From: Paramacrobiotus metropolitanus
Taxonomy: Eukaryota; Tardigrada; Eutardigrada; Parachela; Macrobiotidae
Direction of reading: 5' to 3'
DNA length: 64,000 nucleotides
Assembly: GCF_019649055.1 (NCBI RefSeq)
Contig: NW_026570363.1
Span: forward strand, 62,001 to 126,000
The notes under the pieces are model-generated. The model saw nothing but the letters and a program-made list of their open reading frames with translations. It ran no database searches and was not told where the DNA came from. This document shows, in pieces, positions 44,181-54,529 of this stretch. The position numbers were made by a program, and so were the translations under genes. Positions within the stretch are counted from its first letter, which is position 1. Each line of letters opens with the position of its first letter.

Positions 44181-45129
44181 TCATTCTTTGATTAATGATT
44201 CGACGGCCTGTACGGTTTCCGCGTAGACCTTGCCCAAAGTGCCTTCATATTTAACCAGAAATCCAAGGAAATCTTGGGCGGCTCGGACGACTTCGTTATG
44301 ATGCTGTGTGCTAATGGTGAGAATGGAGTCTGCAGCAAACTGATACGCCGCCCCGATTTCCTTAGCAGCATGCGGTTTAAAGTAGTCGACGACCTCGCTG
44401 ACGCTCTTGATCAATCCATTGTCATCGGCGGTAGCATCGTCAGCCTTACCATTACCATTGACAAAGCCATCTACGATAGCGATCTACGAAAAAGCATAGT
44501 TAGTACCATAACAAACTGCATACTATGGGTCTCGAAACGCACCACACGATGGGCAATTCGAACAGCTTTTTTGAACCACCGCCAAATTCTTCCAAAAAAC
44601 CCTTTAGTGCCTGTAACCAGTAACAAACTTGATTAAAAGTCAAAAGAAGGCAGATCGATTTTCAAGTGAAATGGTTAACCTTGTTCGGTAATCTTCGTAA
44701 TCAACTCTTTGGCAATGGTCTCTGCACCGCCGGCATTGTCAAAGCCGTTCAACTGCAGCTGACCTTTAGCTGCACGCAGATCCGATACAATTTCCCGCGC
44801 GACGATCTCTGTGGAATGGGTCAGGTCGTCGAAAGCTGACAGGGTTTGATTGGCTTGCCGAAGCACGCTGGTGGGGACGGTTTCCTGCGAGGCCTGTTGC
44901 ACCTGCGCAACGGCTCTCTTGATGTATGGCTGAGTATCTGTAAACCGTCAACACTGTAGAATTAAAGATTTCGAATTTAAATTATTTTTTTAGTTTAAAT
45001 TAAAAAATATTTAATAGAAATCTTTTAGAGATATAAATCTTTTGAATCCGCATCCGTACTCTGCAAGACAGAGGAGGCACTGGAAGCCGTAATCGCACAG
45101 GCAAGAAAAGTTAACATAAAGCTGTTCAT
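44181..45129 (-). CDS. Secreted helical protein, paralogue 2
   Basis: Exon 1 is 45,129-45,060, signal peptide MNSFMLTFLACAITASSASS, donor CAGA|GTACGG. Exon 2 is 44,937-44,680, donor CAAG|GTTAAC. Exon 3 is 44,470-44,181 after acceptor ATCGTAG. All phases fit (1 and 1), giving 205 residues. The mature chain lacks Cys and is predicted helical (VAQVQQASQETVPTSVLRQA; QFAADSILTISTQHHNEVVR), ending VQAVESLIKE as in paralogue 1. A stretch with GFVNGNGKADDATADD separates two helical halves. I do not recognise the family. Secreted all-helical Ala/Gln-rich proteins can be lipid-binding, but that is only a suggestion. Confidence 0.8.
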
Positions 45130-45288
45130 TGTCGATGATGAGTAAAACTTATGCAAGAATGAAACTCCAAGGCAAAAAGGTGATTACCAAACAAATGAAT
45201 AAAGATAGACTTGGTACAGTAAGTAAATGATCCCTTCAAATTGAGTTAATTTTTGCTCACTGATTGTTTTAATCCGCGGCTTCGTCCG

Positions 45289-45299
45289 CTTTTTATATA
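45289..45299 (-). promoter_or_regulatory. TATA box of helical-protein paralogue 2
   Basis: TATATAAAAAG on the minus strand about 165 bases upstream of the ATG at 45,129; the matching box of paralogue 1 is at 25,068. Confidence 0.55.
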
Positions 45300-45309
45300 T
45301 GCACGATGA

Positions 45310-46510
45310 ATCTTTGGTAAATTGTTGTCTACTCGGCATAGAAGCAAAAGGCGGAAGTCATGTTTAGAACCTGTTCAAGCACATCCTCAATACTCACTGC
45401 TGCGGCTCCCCAAACGGATATTCAAGCTCATCCACAAGACACTTTTATGTGTTCCCTCTGATAGAGTCTTTGTTAGCTGCTCAGTGTTATCAGTCACGTC
45501 GCGAAATGTGTTACTATTAGAACAGTTATTTCGCAAATACGGAAGCCTTATCAGTATGTGTGTCGTCAAGTGCCTGTTTACAGTTTTCTCAAGAGTCAAG
45601 AATCACCGCTAGATACATCACCAGCGTATTTGCTTTCGTGGCAAAATTAATTCCACGCACAACAACATTAAGTATTTCTTTTGATTCTCCATCTCGCGAA
45701 ATATGCTTATCTAAATCAGCGATTTGTCCTCCAGGAATAAGTCAATAACCAACCAAAAAAAATGCCGGCATACTATGTATGTGATCACATACGTACTTAC
45801 TAACTAAAGAAACATAAAAAGGCAGCTCGTTATAAGTGTTTACTGCGTATATTATTACATATGTATTAGCTATTACAGTTGTCATGCAGGATGGGGATAA
45901 GCGCACAACCAACACGTCGTGGTACGTCACGTGTTATATCCGAACACCTGAATATTTTAGCGGCACGATTTACTGCTCCTGACCCGATTATCCCACCATT
46001 CGCATTCTGGGTGTCAATTATATGTTAATGCCACTGAAAGTAACATCCGAGAGCGATTAGTAGTGTTACCATATGCGCGTGTGTCCATACATGTCGATAA
46101 AATATTATGTCGACCAGTAAGTAAATAACTTTGCAGCGCTTCTTAATCTTTGTTTCATTTTTGGCGGTGTTTAGATGCCGGAATCAAAGTATACAGATAT
46201 TTTTCTGCCTATTAATTTCAACAGCTGATGTCAGGTAGCGGTTTACACTAAATAAAAATCTTAATCCTGTTTGTTTGATGGACCAGTTTCTCGCAGTACG
46301 ATGCAGGGCAAATATACAATCATCTAAATTCGAAGAACACAAATTCGTTAGAGCATTTGATTCTTAACCTTGATATCCGTTTGACGACATCATAATTTTA
46401 TCTTTGTGTTTTAGTTCTGTTCGCAATGGCCGATTGCGACCAGCAACCAGCTGAGATACGAGAGAAAAAAACACACAGCGGAGGAATCTTCAGACTCCAA
46501 ATAAATAATA
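45310..46510. other. Intergenic, no supported gene
   Basis: 45,340-45,520 still resembles the flank of the 24 kb paralogue (CCCAAACGGAT, TTATCAGT motifs). Beyond that nothing is supported. Confidence 0.5.
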
Positions 46511-46519
46511 CTGCGCACA

Positions 46520-46871
46520 CTATTTGTTTTGTTGTTCAACGGTGCCGTCCGCAACGAGTTCGGATGGACTCTTACAATGGACTATTCCACAATTTTTCGG
46601 AGCCACGCCTCCTTCAACGCCGGATATTGCACCAAGCTGAAAATATTTTTTGTTAGTCTAATCAGTTGCTACAAGAGAGCTCTTCTTATAAACTACGAAT
46701 ACATGTACTTAAGATGACTAAATCTGCAGTAAATAGCTGAAAGTATGGAAAATTATACTCCAAACTTCCTAATTAAATATTAAATTTGGTCATAATTGCC
46801 GTATGAGATACACTTACCGCAGCAACAAGTGCTACCAACAGCAGTATCCAAAGTGATTTAAGCACCTGCAT
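46520..46871 (-). CDS. Short secreted peptide SP-b, two exons
   Basis: Exon 1 is 46,871-46,818, signal sequence MQVLKSLWILLLVALVAA, donor GCG|GTAAGT. Exon 2 is 46,636-46,520 after acceptor TATTTTCAG, phase 0, giving 56 residues. The mature part has GVEGGVAPKNCGIVHC (C-x4-C) and a polar, acidic tail ending in EQQNK. It aligns with SP-c (GVDG..C-x5-C..VAD). The signal exon is 18 codons as in SP-a and SP-c. A TATA box lies 108 bases upstream. Function unknown. Confidence 0.75.
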
Positions 46872-46978
46872 TGTGTACACAGAACGTTTAAATAATTCAA
46901 AACACCGTTTAAATAAATTCAAACCCAGTAGTCCTTTAGAATAAAATTTAAATTTTCATAAGTATGCGCGCCAACGAT

Positions 46979-46987
46979 CTTTATATA
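46979..46987 (-). promoter_or_regulatory. TATA box of SP-b
   Basis: TATATAAAG on the minus strand, 108 bases before the ATG at 46,871, in the same position as the boxes of SP-a and SP-c. Confidence 0.6.
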
Positions 46988-46989
46988 CT

Positions 46990-47960
46990 TTGTAAAGAAC
47001 AGAATTTTTGTCGCAGTGAACAACCATGTGCCGTTGTTTTGCATCTGATGTCATTAAAAATAAAAACATTATGATTAGTGAGGTATTCCAGTTAACATGC
47101 AGCAGTTGTGCAAAAGCCCTTTGCGGTTATATTTAGCTCTGTTTGTACTATTTTTTGCTTTTCATCAATGACTACCCTAGTATGTAATGTGTACCGTATA
47201 ACGTGTCAACAGCCGATACTTGGTAGTTGGTACGTAAAAGTGTTTACTGCTGTTTCTGTCATTAAAAAGATCAAGTTCGTTCCCTCCAGCAATTGTGAAG
47301 ACATACAACGGTTCTCAAAATGTATGTAGAACGAAAACAATAACAACAAACAACTTCCGCAAAACTTCGATAATATTTATGTAATCAAGCATTTGAAGAA
47401 AATATAACATGAGACCGATTTGGATGTAAAATTCATAAGCTTCGCTGTTGAAATGCTTTGCCACCATAATTATAAAATTGAGTTTTAAGAGTGCAAGACA
47501 AGTACGCGACCAGATACCGGTGTCCGGTCACGACAACAGTTAATTAAATTATAACCCACAAATTGTTATTATGATTGTTCCTCTGTATGACACAAAAAAC
47601 GTGGTATGGTTTAAATTGTTGGTGCAAACATTTAGTGCATTAACGAGGCTCTAGTGAATAAATTGTGTTTAATTTTCGATTGAATTTTTATTTACAGTCA
47701 GTAATGAGCAAGGAGCATTTTCAATTTTTTATTCAGGACATAAACTGCTCTGAATGGGCTGTTTGTGAGCCGTACAACATAGAAAATGCACCCCTACTAC
47801 AAATGCACACTAAATCGCGGGATACCGCAGTATTCCTGTGCAGCGCATCCATTCCGCGCTTGAACTGCTTTCTGCGCTAACAAATCCAGTAACACACCTT
47901 GGATACATTGATCACATATTGCACTGAGAAATAAAATAGAAGCAAGTGGCATTTCTTTGT
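46990..47960. other. Intergenic, one possible orphan exon (47,732-47,880)
   Basis: After an acceptor-like TTTTTATTCAG a plus-strand stretch encodes DINCSEWAVCEPYNIENAPL and further residues with two more Cys, then a stop at 47,880. It recalls the mature exons of SP-b and SP-c (NC-x5-C-x-P), but I found no signal exon upstream, so it may be a decayed family copy or chance. Confidence 0.3.
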
Positions 47961-47964
47961 CAGG

Positions 47965-48237
47965 TTATTCGGTTATTCCATCCGGATCGGCAACGGAGTC
48001 TCCGTCTTCCAGTTCCGGTACACAGCCGACCGGCGCGGGACAGCGGCGCTTTCCGTCGACGCCGGGCATTACGCTGAACTACAATGGAAAGTGTAATTAA
48101 ATAGAGTAAATCAGCATTAATGTACCAGAACCGATTTGTCAATCAGCTGTTCGACAAGCTACATAAGCTTTACGATGGCGTACCGTAGCGAGCACTGCAA
48201 TCAACAGCACCATCCAAAAGAGCTTCACTATTTGCAT
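47965..48237 (-). CDS. Short secreted peptide SP-c, two exons
   Basis: Exon 1 is 48,237-48,184, signal sequence MQIVKLFWMVLLIAVLAT, donor ACG|GTACGC. Exon 2 is 48,078-47,965 after acceptor CCATTGTAG, phase 0, giving 55 residues. The mature part reads FSVMPGVDGKRRCPAPVGC, with C-x5-C, followed by an acidic tail (ELEDGDSVADPDG). GKRR before the first Cys resembles a prohormone cleavage and amidation site, which would release an 8-residue amidated peptide. SP-b lacks this site, so this is uncertain. Coding bases are more G+C-rich than SP-b. Confidence 0.75.
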
Positions 48238-48345
48238 GGTTCCTTTCTTTTAAGTTAAGTAATAAAGAGGCAAAGAAATCTGTTATACACAGAACATTTA
48301 ATTGAGGTAAACGGTTTGTGAAGCGCCGTTATACAAACACGAGCG

Positions 48346-48356
48346 CTTTATATATA
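48346..48356 (-). promoter_or_regulatory. TATA box of SP-c
   Basis: TATATATAAAG on the minus strand, about 112 bases before the ATG at 48,237. Confidence 0.6.
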
Positions 48357-48359
48357 CGC

Positions 48360-49525
48360 AAAGCGCAGGCGATTTTAGCATAGGTAAATGCCGTGATTAT
48401 TGTACTTGTAAGTGGCACGTAACTTATGGTCTGCTTAGTTCTGACTTCATTGCTAAATAACAATTCAATGGTGGTTTGTCCATTAAATCCGTTAACGTGA
48501 TTGTACTGTATGTATGTACTGCAATCCGGCTGCGGTACATTACGGTGTATCAGGGTTATGGTGACGCACCGGTGCGTCAACGGTACCGTTGTTGTTTCGA
48601 GCATAACCTGCGGTATATCGTGTCGCTTTTCCATTAACTACCGGTATCTTATAGTACACAGTCGGAACATAAGAAAGTAATGCGGACTTTTTCTCGTGAA
48701 TGTGTTCGGAATTGTTAACAATTTCTTCGTGGTAAAACCCTATAAATCCACCACAAAAACTCGTTGTTGTGAACTGATATACTGCTGGATAAAATAAGAG
48801 AATCGATGGCAATCATGGCATAAATAATTATTTATATCTTCTCAAAACCGATGTCTGTATAGCGATTCAACTGATGCTAGCGCAAGAATTCAATTATTCA
48901 AGGCGTGGTTTTGATAAAGCTTTTTGAATGGATTATCACGTTAACCAAGGAAAACTCGGTGCTGTTTGATAATATTCCCATAAAGTAACAATCTTCCATT
49001 CGTACATCTTTACAGATGTCTATTTTCTTCCAGTGGATAAGAAATTGGATTACATGTGTGCTTTTTAGCTAACCTTCTCTTCTAGGCGTACGTTATTGGT
49101 TTTATGCGTTTCTCATAATGGCGAACTGGGAAAAACACTAACACGTAAAGCACATTATCCAAGCACCGGAGAGAAGAACAGATTACTAGCATCTAAAGCA
49201 TGTAAAGGCTAAAGTACTTAGCTGAACACCAGATTAAGTACGTAAACCGGCTGCGAAGAATGTATCACTTAAAGGATATTCATCAATAACATGCTTACTA
49301 CCGCTAATTAACTCCGTCCATCATGTAATCACACATTCCTTCGCGAGCGTTGGCACGGATGTCGATCTGCTCTTCTTACTCCATGCAATGCACGGCCGTC
49401 AACACGATCGACATCGCTCTTAGGGAATGTTTACGGGTAGAAACCACAGCTATCAATGATGCAGTAACTGGAACTTTTCTCCGCCGGCATTTGTTTCACT
49501 CAGGGAACCAGATCAGTACAGACGC
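48360..49525. other. Intergenic, no supported gene
   Basis: Minus-strand frames at 48,329-48,812 have no ATG-led domain or signal sequence; nothing is called. Confidence 0.45.
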
Positions 49526-49531
49526 TGTACA

Positions 49532-50123
49532 ATGAGGAATTCCTTATTATCCGTTTACTTTACACTTTTGGCAATCGAGCAGATAACTGGTAAGCAATTC
49601 TCGTTCCTATACCTGGTTCACTTTATTTACATTTAAGTTATGTAACTCATTTTAATTTAGTTACCCTGCGGTTAAAGTTGTAAATATAACTGTTGACGCA
49701 TTTAAAGGTTTTACGTATTTGTTGCCTGAATTTTTTTATTGGACAGAATCCATCCTTTACATAGTCAGTTTTAATAATCATCTATGCAGTAGTTGCCGTT
49801 TTAAACATGTATATTTCTTAAAATAAATACGCACGATGCAGTTAATGCAAAGAATTAACATGATGTTTTTCCGGGTTAAGCGTAGAAGCCTTCAGCTAAT
49901 TTCAATAATTGCAGGCAGCCAACGAACGCCCCTCACCGCCACCGGTAACGAGCGATCCAATTCGCAGTCCGATGGCACGTGCGGATGTCCCTGGATTGAA
50001 TATCTCTGCGAGCGCCGCTGCTTGGAGAAAGGATACGCGCGCGGTGGTAAATGTCATCGATATGTTAAATTATCCTGTGGATGCTACGGTGAACGAGGCC
50101 GGCTACGGTACAATGTATGCTGA
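49532..50123 (+). CDS. Defensin-like peptide (CS-alpha-beta pattern), copy 1
   Basis: Exon 1 is 49,532-49,589, signal peptide MRNSLLSVYFTLLAIEQIT, donor CTG|GTAAGC. Exon 2 is 49,915-50,123 after acceptor AATTGCAG, phase 1, giving 88 residues. The C-terminal 47 residues carry eight Cys in the order CGCP-x4-LC-x3-C-x10-C-x7-C-G-C-x10-C. The C-x3-C, G-x-C and C-x-C elements are those of invertebrate CS-alpha-beta peptides (defensins and relatives). A propeptide-like, Ser/Thr/Asn-rich region of about 20 residues precedes them. It shares the CGCP start, spacing, exon structure and phase with the gene at 51.2 kb. Likely secreted and antimicrobial; toxin-like or signalling roles cannot be excluded. 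Confidence 0.75.
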
Positions 50124-50129
50124 TACATG

Positions 50130-51190
50130 CTGAATGCTGATGCGACCAACATCTGCAGTGGCCACAATTAGCGAACTAGTGAAAATACTATGATTTATAA
50201 AAACAAAAATTAATTATATGGCAGTGGAATTATTGTTGCTGGTTGGTGCATGCAGTATTGGTAATCTTTTGAGGGTCCCGTTTATTATGTTGGGTTTGTT
50301 GTGGGAAAATATAAGTTGTTTGCGTAATTGTTAGCAACCATTTTACGTTGTTACTGAGCACAGATAAATCTGTTACAACTTACTAATTAATAAAACTAAT
50401 TTTTTTTTAATTCCCAGTATGGTCTCTACGCTTTACTCAACTTTGCTTATCGAAGTCCCATATTTTGTAGCCTAGCATAACGTGGCAAACGGTAAACAAT
50501 CAATAACGGTAATATATCTCGAAGGGACAACTTCCGGGCTGCATAGCGAAACAGCCGCGCAGATTTTAAGATACCCATTCTCATTCTCTTTGTTAGCTAT
50601 ATTCAAGTTTATGGATCGTTGTGGTTATATATTTTGATACGAAATGTGTTTACCGCTGCAGCCGAACAAATAAACAAATAAATGTGGAACTGAATAATCG
50701 TCGACGCCAGCGTGCAACAAATGTCAATTCCGCATTTCATTACCAGCATTAAGCATATCAGAATTTAATGCTGCTTTAGCCGGTGGTGCACCGCATACTG
50801 TACGGTTTATGTATAGTACACTAGGAAAATCACGTAGCCAAAATGCATAATACTACAGTAAGATCTCACGACGTTTCTACAACGCCAGTTTCTGGGATTC
50901 TGACAATGCGAGTACTTATACTATATACGAGGTATTTACACCACAGATTTTATGTTCACTTTACGTCGTAGTTTACGATTGTTACTATCACGTTATCTGT
51001 TTGGTCATGCAGCACTAACGTGATGCGACAGAATGCGGAAGATAAATATGTGGCGAAATATATGGCGATATATTTGACGGAAGATATAGTGGCGATATTT
51101 TTGAAAGTAACCACATCTGGATACCAGCTTACTATTTGAAAAGGTCATCTTATCCTGCATTACATATTCTGCATATGTTCTGGAGTCTTG
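50130..51190. other. Intergenic between defensin-like genes
   Basis: No supported gene in this 1 kb spacer. ATTTGT/ATATTTGG-like short repeats occur near 51,045-51,100. Confidence 0.5.
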
Positions 51191-51201
51191 TCGGATCAAA
51201 A

Positions 51202-51614
51202 ATGGTGAAATTAGTACTACTGGGTGTTTTGGGTTTGAGCCTCTTGTTAGACCACGTTGCAAGTAAGTCTACATAAAGACACTAAAGTACGGATACGAAT
51301 CACACGGCGCTCCTCAGTCACGCTCCTCTACCACTCAAAATTATATTGAACAGTTCTGTTTATACAGCAAAAGCATACAGGGTTTGAGAAATGTTGATGA
51401 TTATTGAATGTCCTACTTTCCTAAAGGTCAAGCAGGAAGAGGAAATGGGACGCGACCGATCATCCCGCGACCGCTGCTTCCGTGTGGATGCCCGAAAACA
51501 CAATTGTGCAATGAGACCTGCAAAAAACAGGATAACAAAAAAGGACGTTGCCGTGGAAAATTCTGTTTGTGCCAGGATAAGCGGGACAAATGGTCACCTA
51601 TCCAAACGTGTTAA
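51202..51614 (+). CDS. Defensin-like peptide (CS-alpha-beta pattern), copy 2
   Basis: Exon 1 is 51,202-51,262, signal peptide MVKLVLLGVLGLSLLLDHVA, donor CAA|GTAAGT. Exon 2 is 51,436-51,614 after acceptor GTCAAGCAG, phase 1, giving 79 residues. A stop just before the acceptor (51,405) shows that translation must come from a spliced message. Eight Cys follow CGCP-x4-LC-x3-C-x9-G-R-C-x4-C-L-C-x11-C, with a strongly basic middle (KKQDNKKGRCRGK). This matches CS-alpha-beta defensin spacing (C-x3-C, G-x-C, C-x-C) plus an extra Cys pair (second and last). Secreted antimicrobial function is inferred from the fold pattern and charge. Confidence 0.8.
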
Positions 51615-51619
51615 GCCAA

Positions 51620-52580
51620 AAATCGGCTTAAGATGCAAAATCCTTCTGCAAGCCCATATGGACTTCTTTGTCAGTTCCCTGCACGGCTCCCCAGTCATCT
51701 TTAAATTGTGGCTAGTAACTGCAAAACATAATACTGGCTTTTTTTAGCATTGCTTACTTTTTTTAGCTTACATTTATATTGGTTTTTGCTGCGTAAGTAA
51801 CGCACGAACTTTGCCGGCTTTTTGGTGAAGCTATCACGGAATTTTTAAAATGAATATAATACATATGTTTTGTGTGCAGCCACAATGCGGATAAATAAAG
51901 GTATATATTAGGCCTAATAACAGTATGTAGAATTATTTTCTCTGTACTGCTCCCAATGTAATAATGAAATGCGAAGCACAACGCGTTAAGCATGGTGAAC
52001 AGCTTCGAATAGAATAATTGGTGATTGGATCATGTACCACAAAACCCCCCTGGAGCGTGCTTACGTGTGCTGTCGAAGCAGATCTAGATCTCCAACAGGG
52101 TGTCACTCGCTATTTCACCCATAATAATATAGAAATACCTTCCTACGTCTATTATCGTAATCGAAGTTTAATAGCGAACATGTAGAAAAACAGCAATTAA
52201 TATAATGAACGTAACAGCAGTATTAGCTACACCGATATAGGCTCGGATTCTGTCTACCTGTCCATTTGAATTATTAACTCCAAGGGAAACTTAATCAGCA
52301 AAACTACCATGGCTAGCATGAAATTAAATTCCTGTATATTGACCATTATATTTGTCTCGTGATTCCTAGTCAGGTTATATGTGCGGCGCAGGCAGATTTG
52401 GGCGCAAAGCGGGTTCAAGTTTGTTGAATTAGTAATCCAAGTCATTCGACCCCATGCTGTTAGCCGCCTGGAACGAAATTGTTCTTCTTCACCGGATGTG
52501 GCTGTATTATTTTGGCATATCGTTTCAAATAATTACGTTTCGAGTTTGAATTGTCGTATGGTAGAAATTACCGAAATTTG
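51620..52580. other. Intergenic, no supported gene
   Basis: No supported gene or repeat in this spacer before the GPCR. Confidence 0.5.
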
Positions 52581-52585
52581 CTGTC

Positions 52586-53673
52586 ATGACGAACGACTCG
52601 TCCATCCTGAACACGACCGTTAACGAAACTGCCGGGCGGTCGCTAATCCGCATATATGATGCGCACCTTACCGCGTGGTTTGCCGTGAATTTTATACTGA
52701 TGACAGTGGCCGTGACCTTTCTAGTCTTAATCATCTATGCCGTGGCCAAAGGAAAAAAGCAAGAGATTTCCGCATCGCAAACGCTGATTCTGCATCTGCT
52801 GTGCGCGGAACTCGCTATCTGCGGTGGATTGTATCCAGCTATACAGTTTACATACTATTTACCGACATTCCGGTTCGGCACATATTCTTGCGATCTGTTC
52901 CAGTTCTTCTACATGCTGATCGTCGGTGCCGAACAGTGGACCATGTTCAGCTTATCATTAAACCGTTTACTTGCCATCTTCGCCCCGCTTTCCTACGGCA
53001 GATACGTGAATAAACGCTCGATGCTGTCAACGCTCGGCATCGCCTGGACGATCCCGCTAATCGTGACCATCATGCCGGCCGCCAAGATCGGGGGACAATC
53101 TGCAGCGATGTACATTCCCTGGAGTACGTGTGTCGTGCGGCCGTCTCCGTCGCTAGAAACCTGGGCATTGCAAGCGGTGAATTTCGTCTGTATGGTTATC
53201 CCTTTAGCCGGGACGATTTTGTCGTATTCCGTCATTCTGCTGGGATCGTGGAAACGGTACGGTAGTGGTCGCTCGGTGGTGGATCAGCGGTTTGTTACCC
53301 ATGCTGAGCAGATGGAGCATGCACGGCAGCGGAAGAAGCTGGGGATGGCACGGATGCTGTTTGTCTCCGCGTTCTGGTATATGTTGTGTTATCTGCCGCA
53401 CACGATGATTGTGTCTTTTGGACCGCAGCTCTACGCGAAGTATCCGCATCTCGGTTTGTGGACGCGTACGATTTATTTTATGGGATTTGCTGGCAACCCG
53501 GTAATGATGCGGTATATGAATCAGAATGCGTATGTATAGCTGGTTGTTGATTAAACTCTTGCTTGTGTTTGCAGGTAATATTTTTCATCATGTCACATGA
53601 ATACCGGATGCGTGTTTTATCGCTCATCAAGGAACATACACCGATTTTCAGTCGTCCCACTTCTCATACGTAA
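52586..53673 (+). CDS. Rhodopsin-like GPCR, paralogue 3 (NRL motif)
   Basis: Exon 1 is 52,586-53,500 (ATG followed by three N-glycosylation sites), donor AACCCG|GTAATG. Exon 2 is 53,575-53,673 after acceptor GTGTTTGCAG, phase 0, giving 337 residues. Seven hydrophobic segments are visible. Cys102 in loop 1 pairs with Cys in WSTCVVRP of loop 2. The DRY position is NRL (126-128) within SLSLNRLLAIFAPLSY, TM6 is FWYMLCYLPHT, and TM7 is GFAGNP then VIFFIMSHEYRMR. The intron sits in the same TM7 position and phase as in paralogues 1, 2 and 4. Loop 3 has a charged HAEQMEHARQRKK stretch. Most similar to the partial gene at 63-64 kb. Confidence 0.85.
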
Positions 53674-53679
53674 TTATTC

Positions 53680-54520
53680 ATGTACTAATTCTAATGCTGT
53701 AGTACAACTTCAACCAAAACTACTGTATACTGGAACGTCTCTTAATTCTCTCGCATATATATAAATTCAATAAGCCGAAAATATATTTTATGGAACCAAT
53801 TTTATGCACATAGTAAATATATGAAATACCCGCACAGTTTTGCATACGGTACACATTGCGTGTATTATGCAGGAGCTACTGCTCTGCAACATCTATTATT
53901 TTTGGAGAAGGCCATGCTGTGGAATCCCGTAAAGTACCGTGAAATTTTAAATACACACCTATTTTATGAATTTTAATTTTTCCAAATAAATGTCGTAAAT
54001 TTGCGACCGTTAATTCTGAATGCAGTAATAGTCGATTATCGAAAAACTACAACTTTGTTTATTCCTGTTAATGGGGAGCTTTATCCTGTCAGCACTTACG
54101 TATATAACAGTCCATTCTTACTTAGTGTGTAACTGTGTATTACGTATTTTCGGAGTATGGTATCGAATTTTAGCTTATGCAAAGGCAAACACGGTTGAGT
54201 TAGCATTCATACAAAATAATTTAAATGGTAATAAGCGATACACTAAAGTGTACAGAGCATGCTTCGCTGGGATAGGTGAAATTCAATTTGGATAAGCAAA
54301 ATTATCTTTTATTAATACGGTCTTATAAAGATTTTCTTCCAAGCTGCCACTCCTTTTAACCACGTACGGAAGAGATATTTAAATGCACCACACAAAAACG
54401 GGTCGTACAATACACACAGACTCCGGGTAATCGTAATACTTAACGCTCCGGCGGCTATTTTATTACATTAATTTTGCCATTCAGCATATCAAACGCTAAA
54501 TTATTTATTGCGGATACTTG
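53680..54520. other. Intergenic, no supported gene
   Basis: No supported gene. Confidence 0.5.
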
Positions 54521-54529
54521 CAAACATTT

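Noticed and set aside
47108-47329. Frame with a hydrophobic start and scattered Cys (TLVCNVYRITC)
   Set aside because: No ATG in the natural frame, no donor or acceptor, no similarity to the peptide families; composition explains the hydrophobic run.
48329-48812. Minus-strand frames with many Asn/Thr/Tyr
   Set aside because: Two overlapping frames, no signal peptide from a real ATG and no paralogue; they lie in the upstream region of SP-c.
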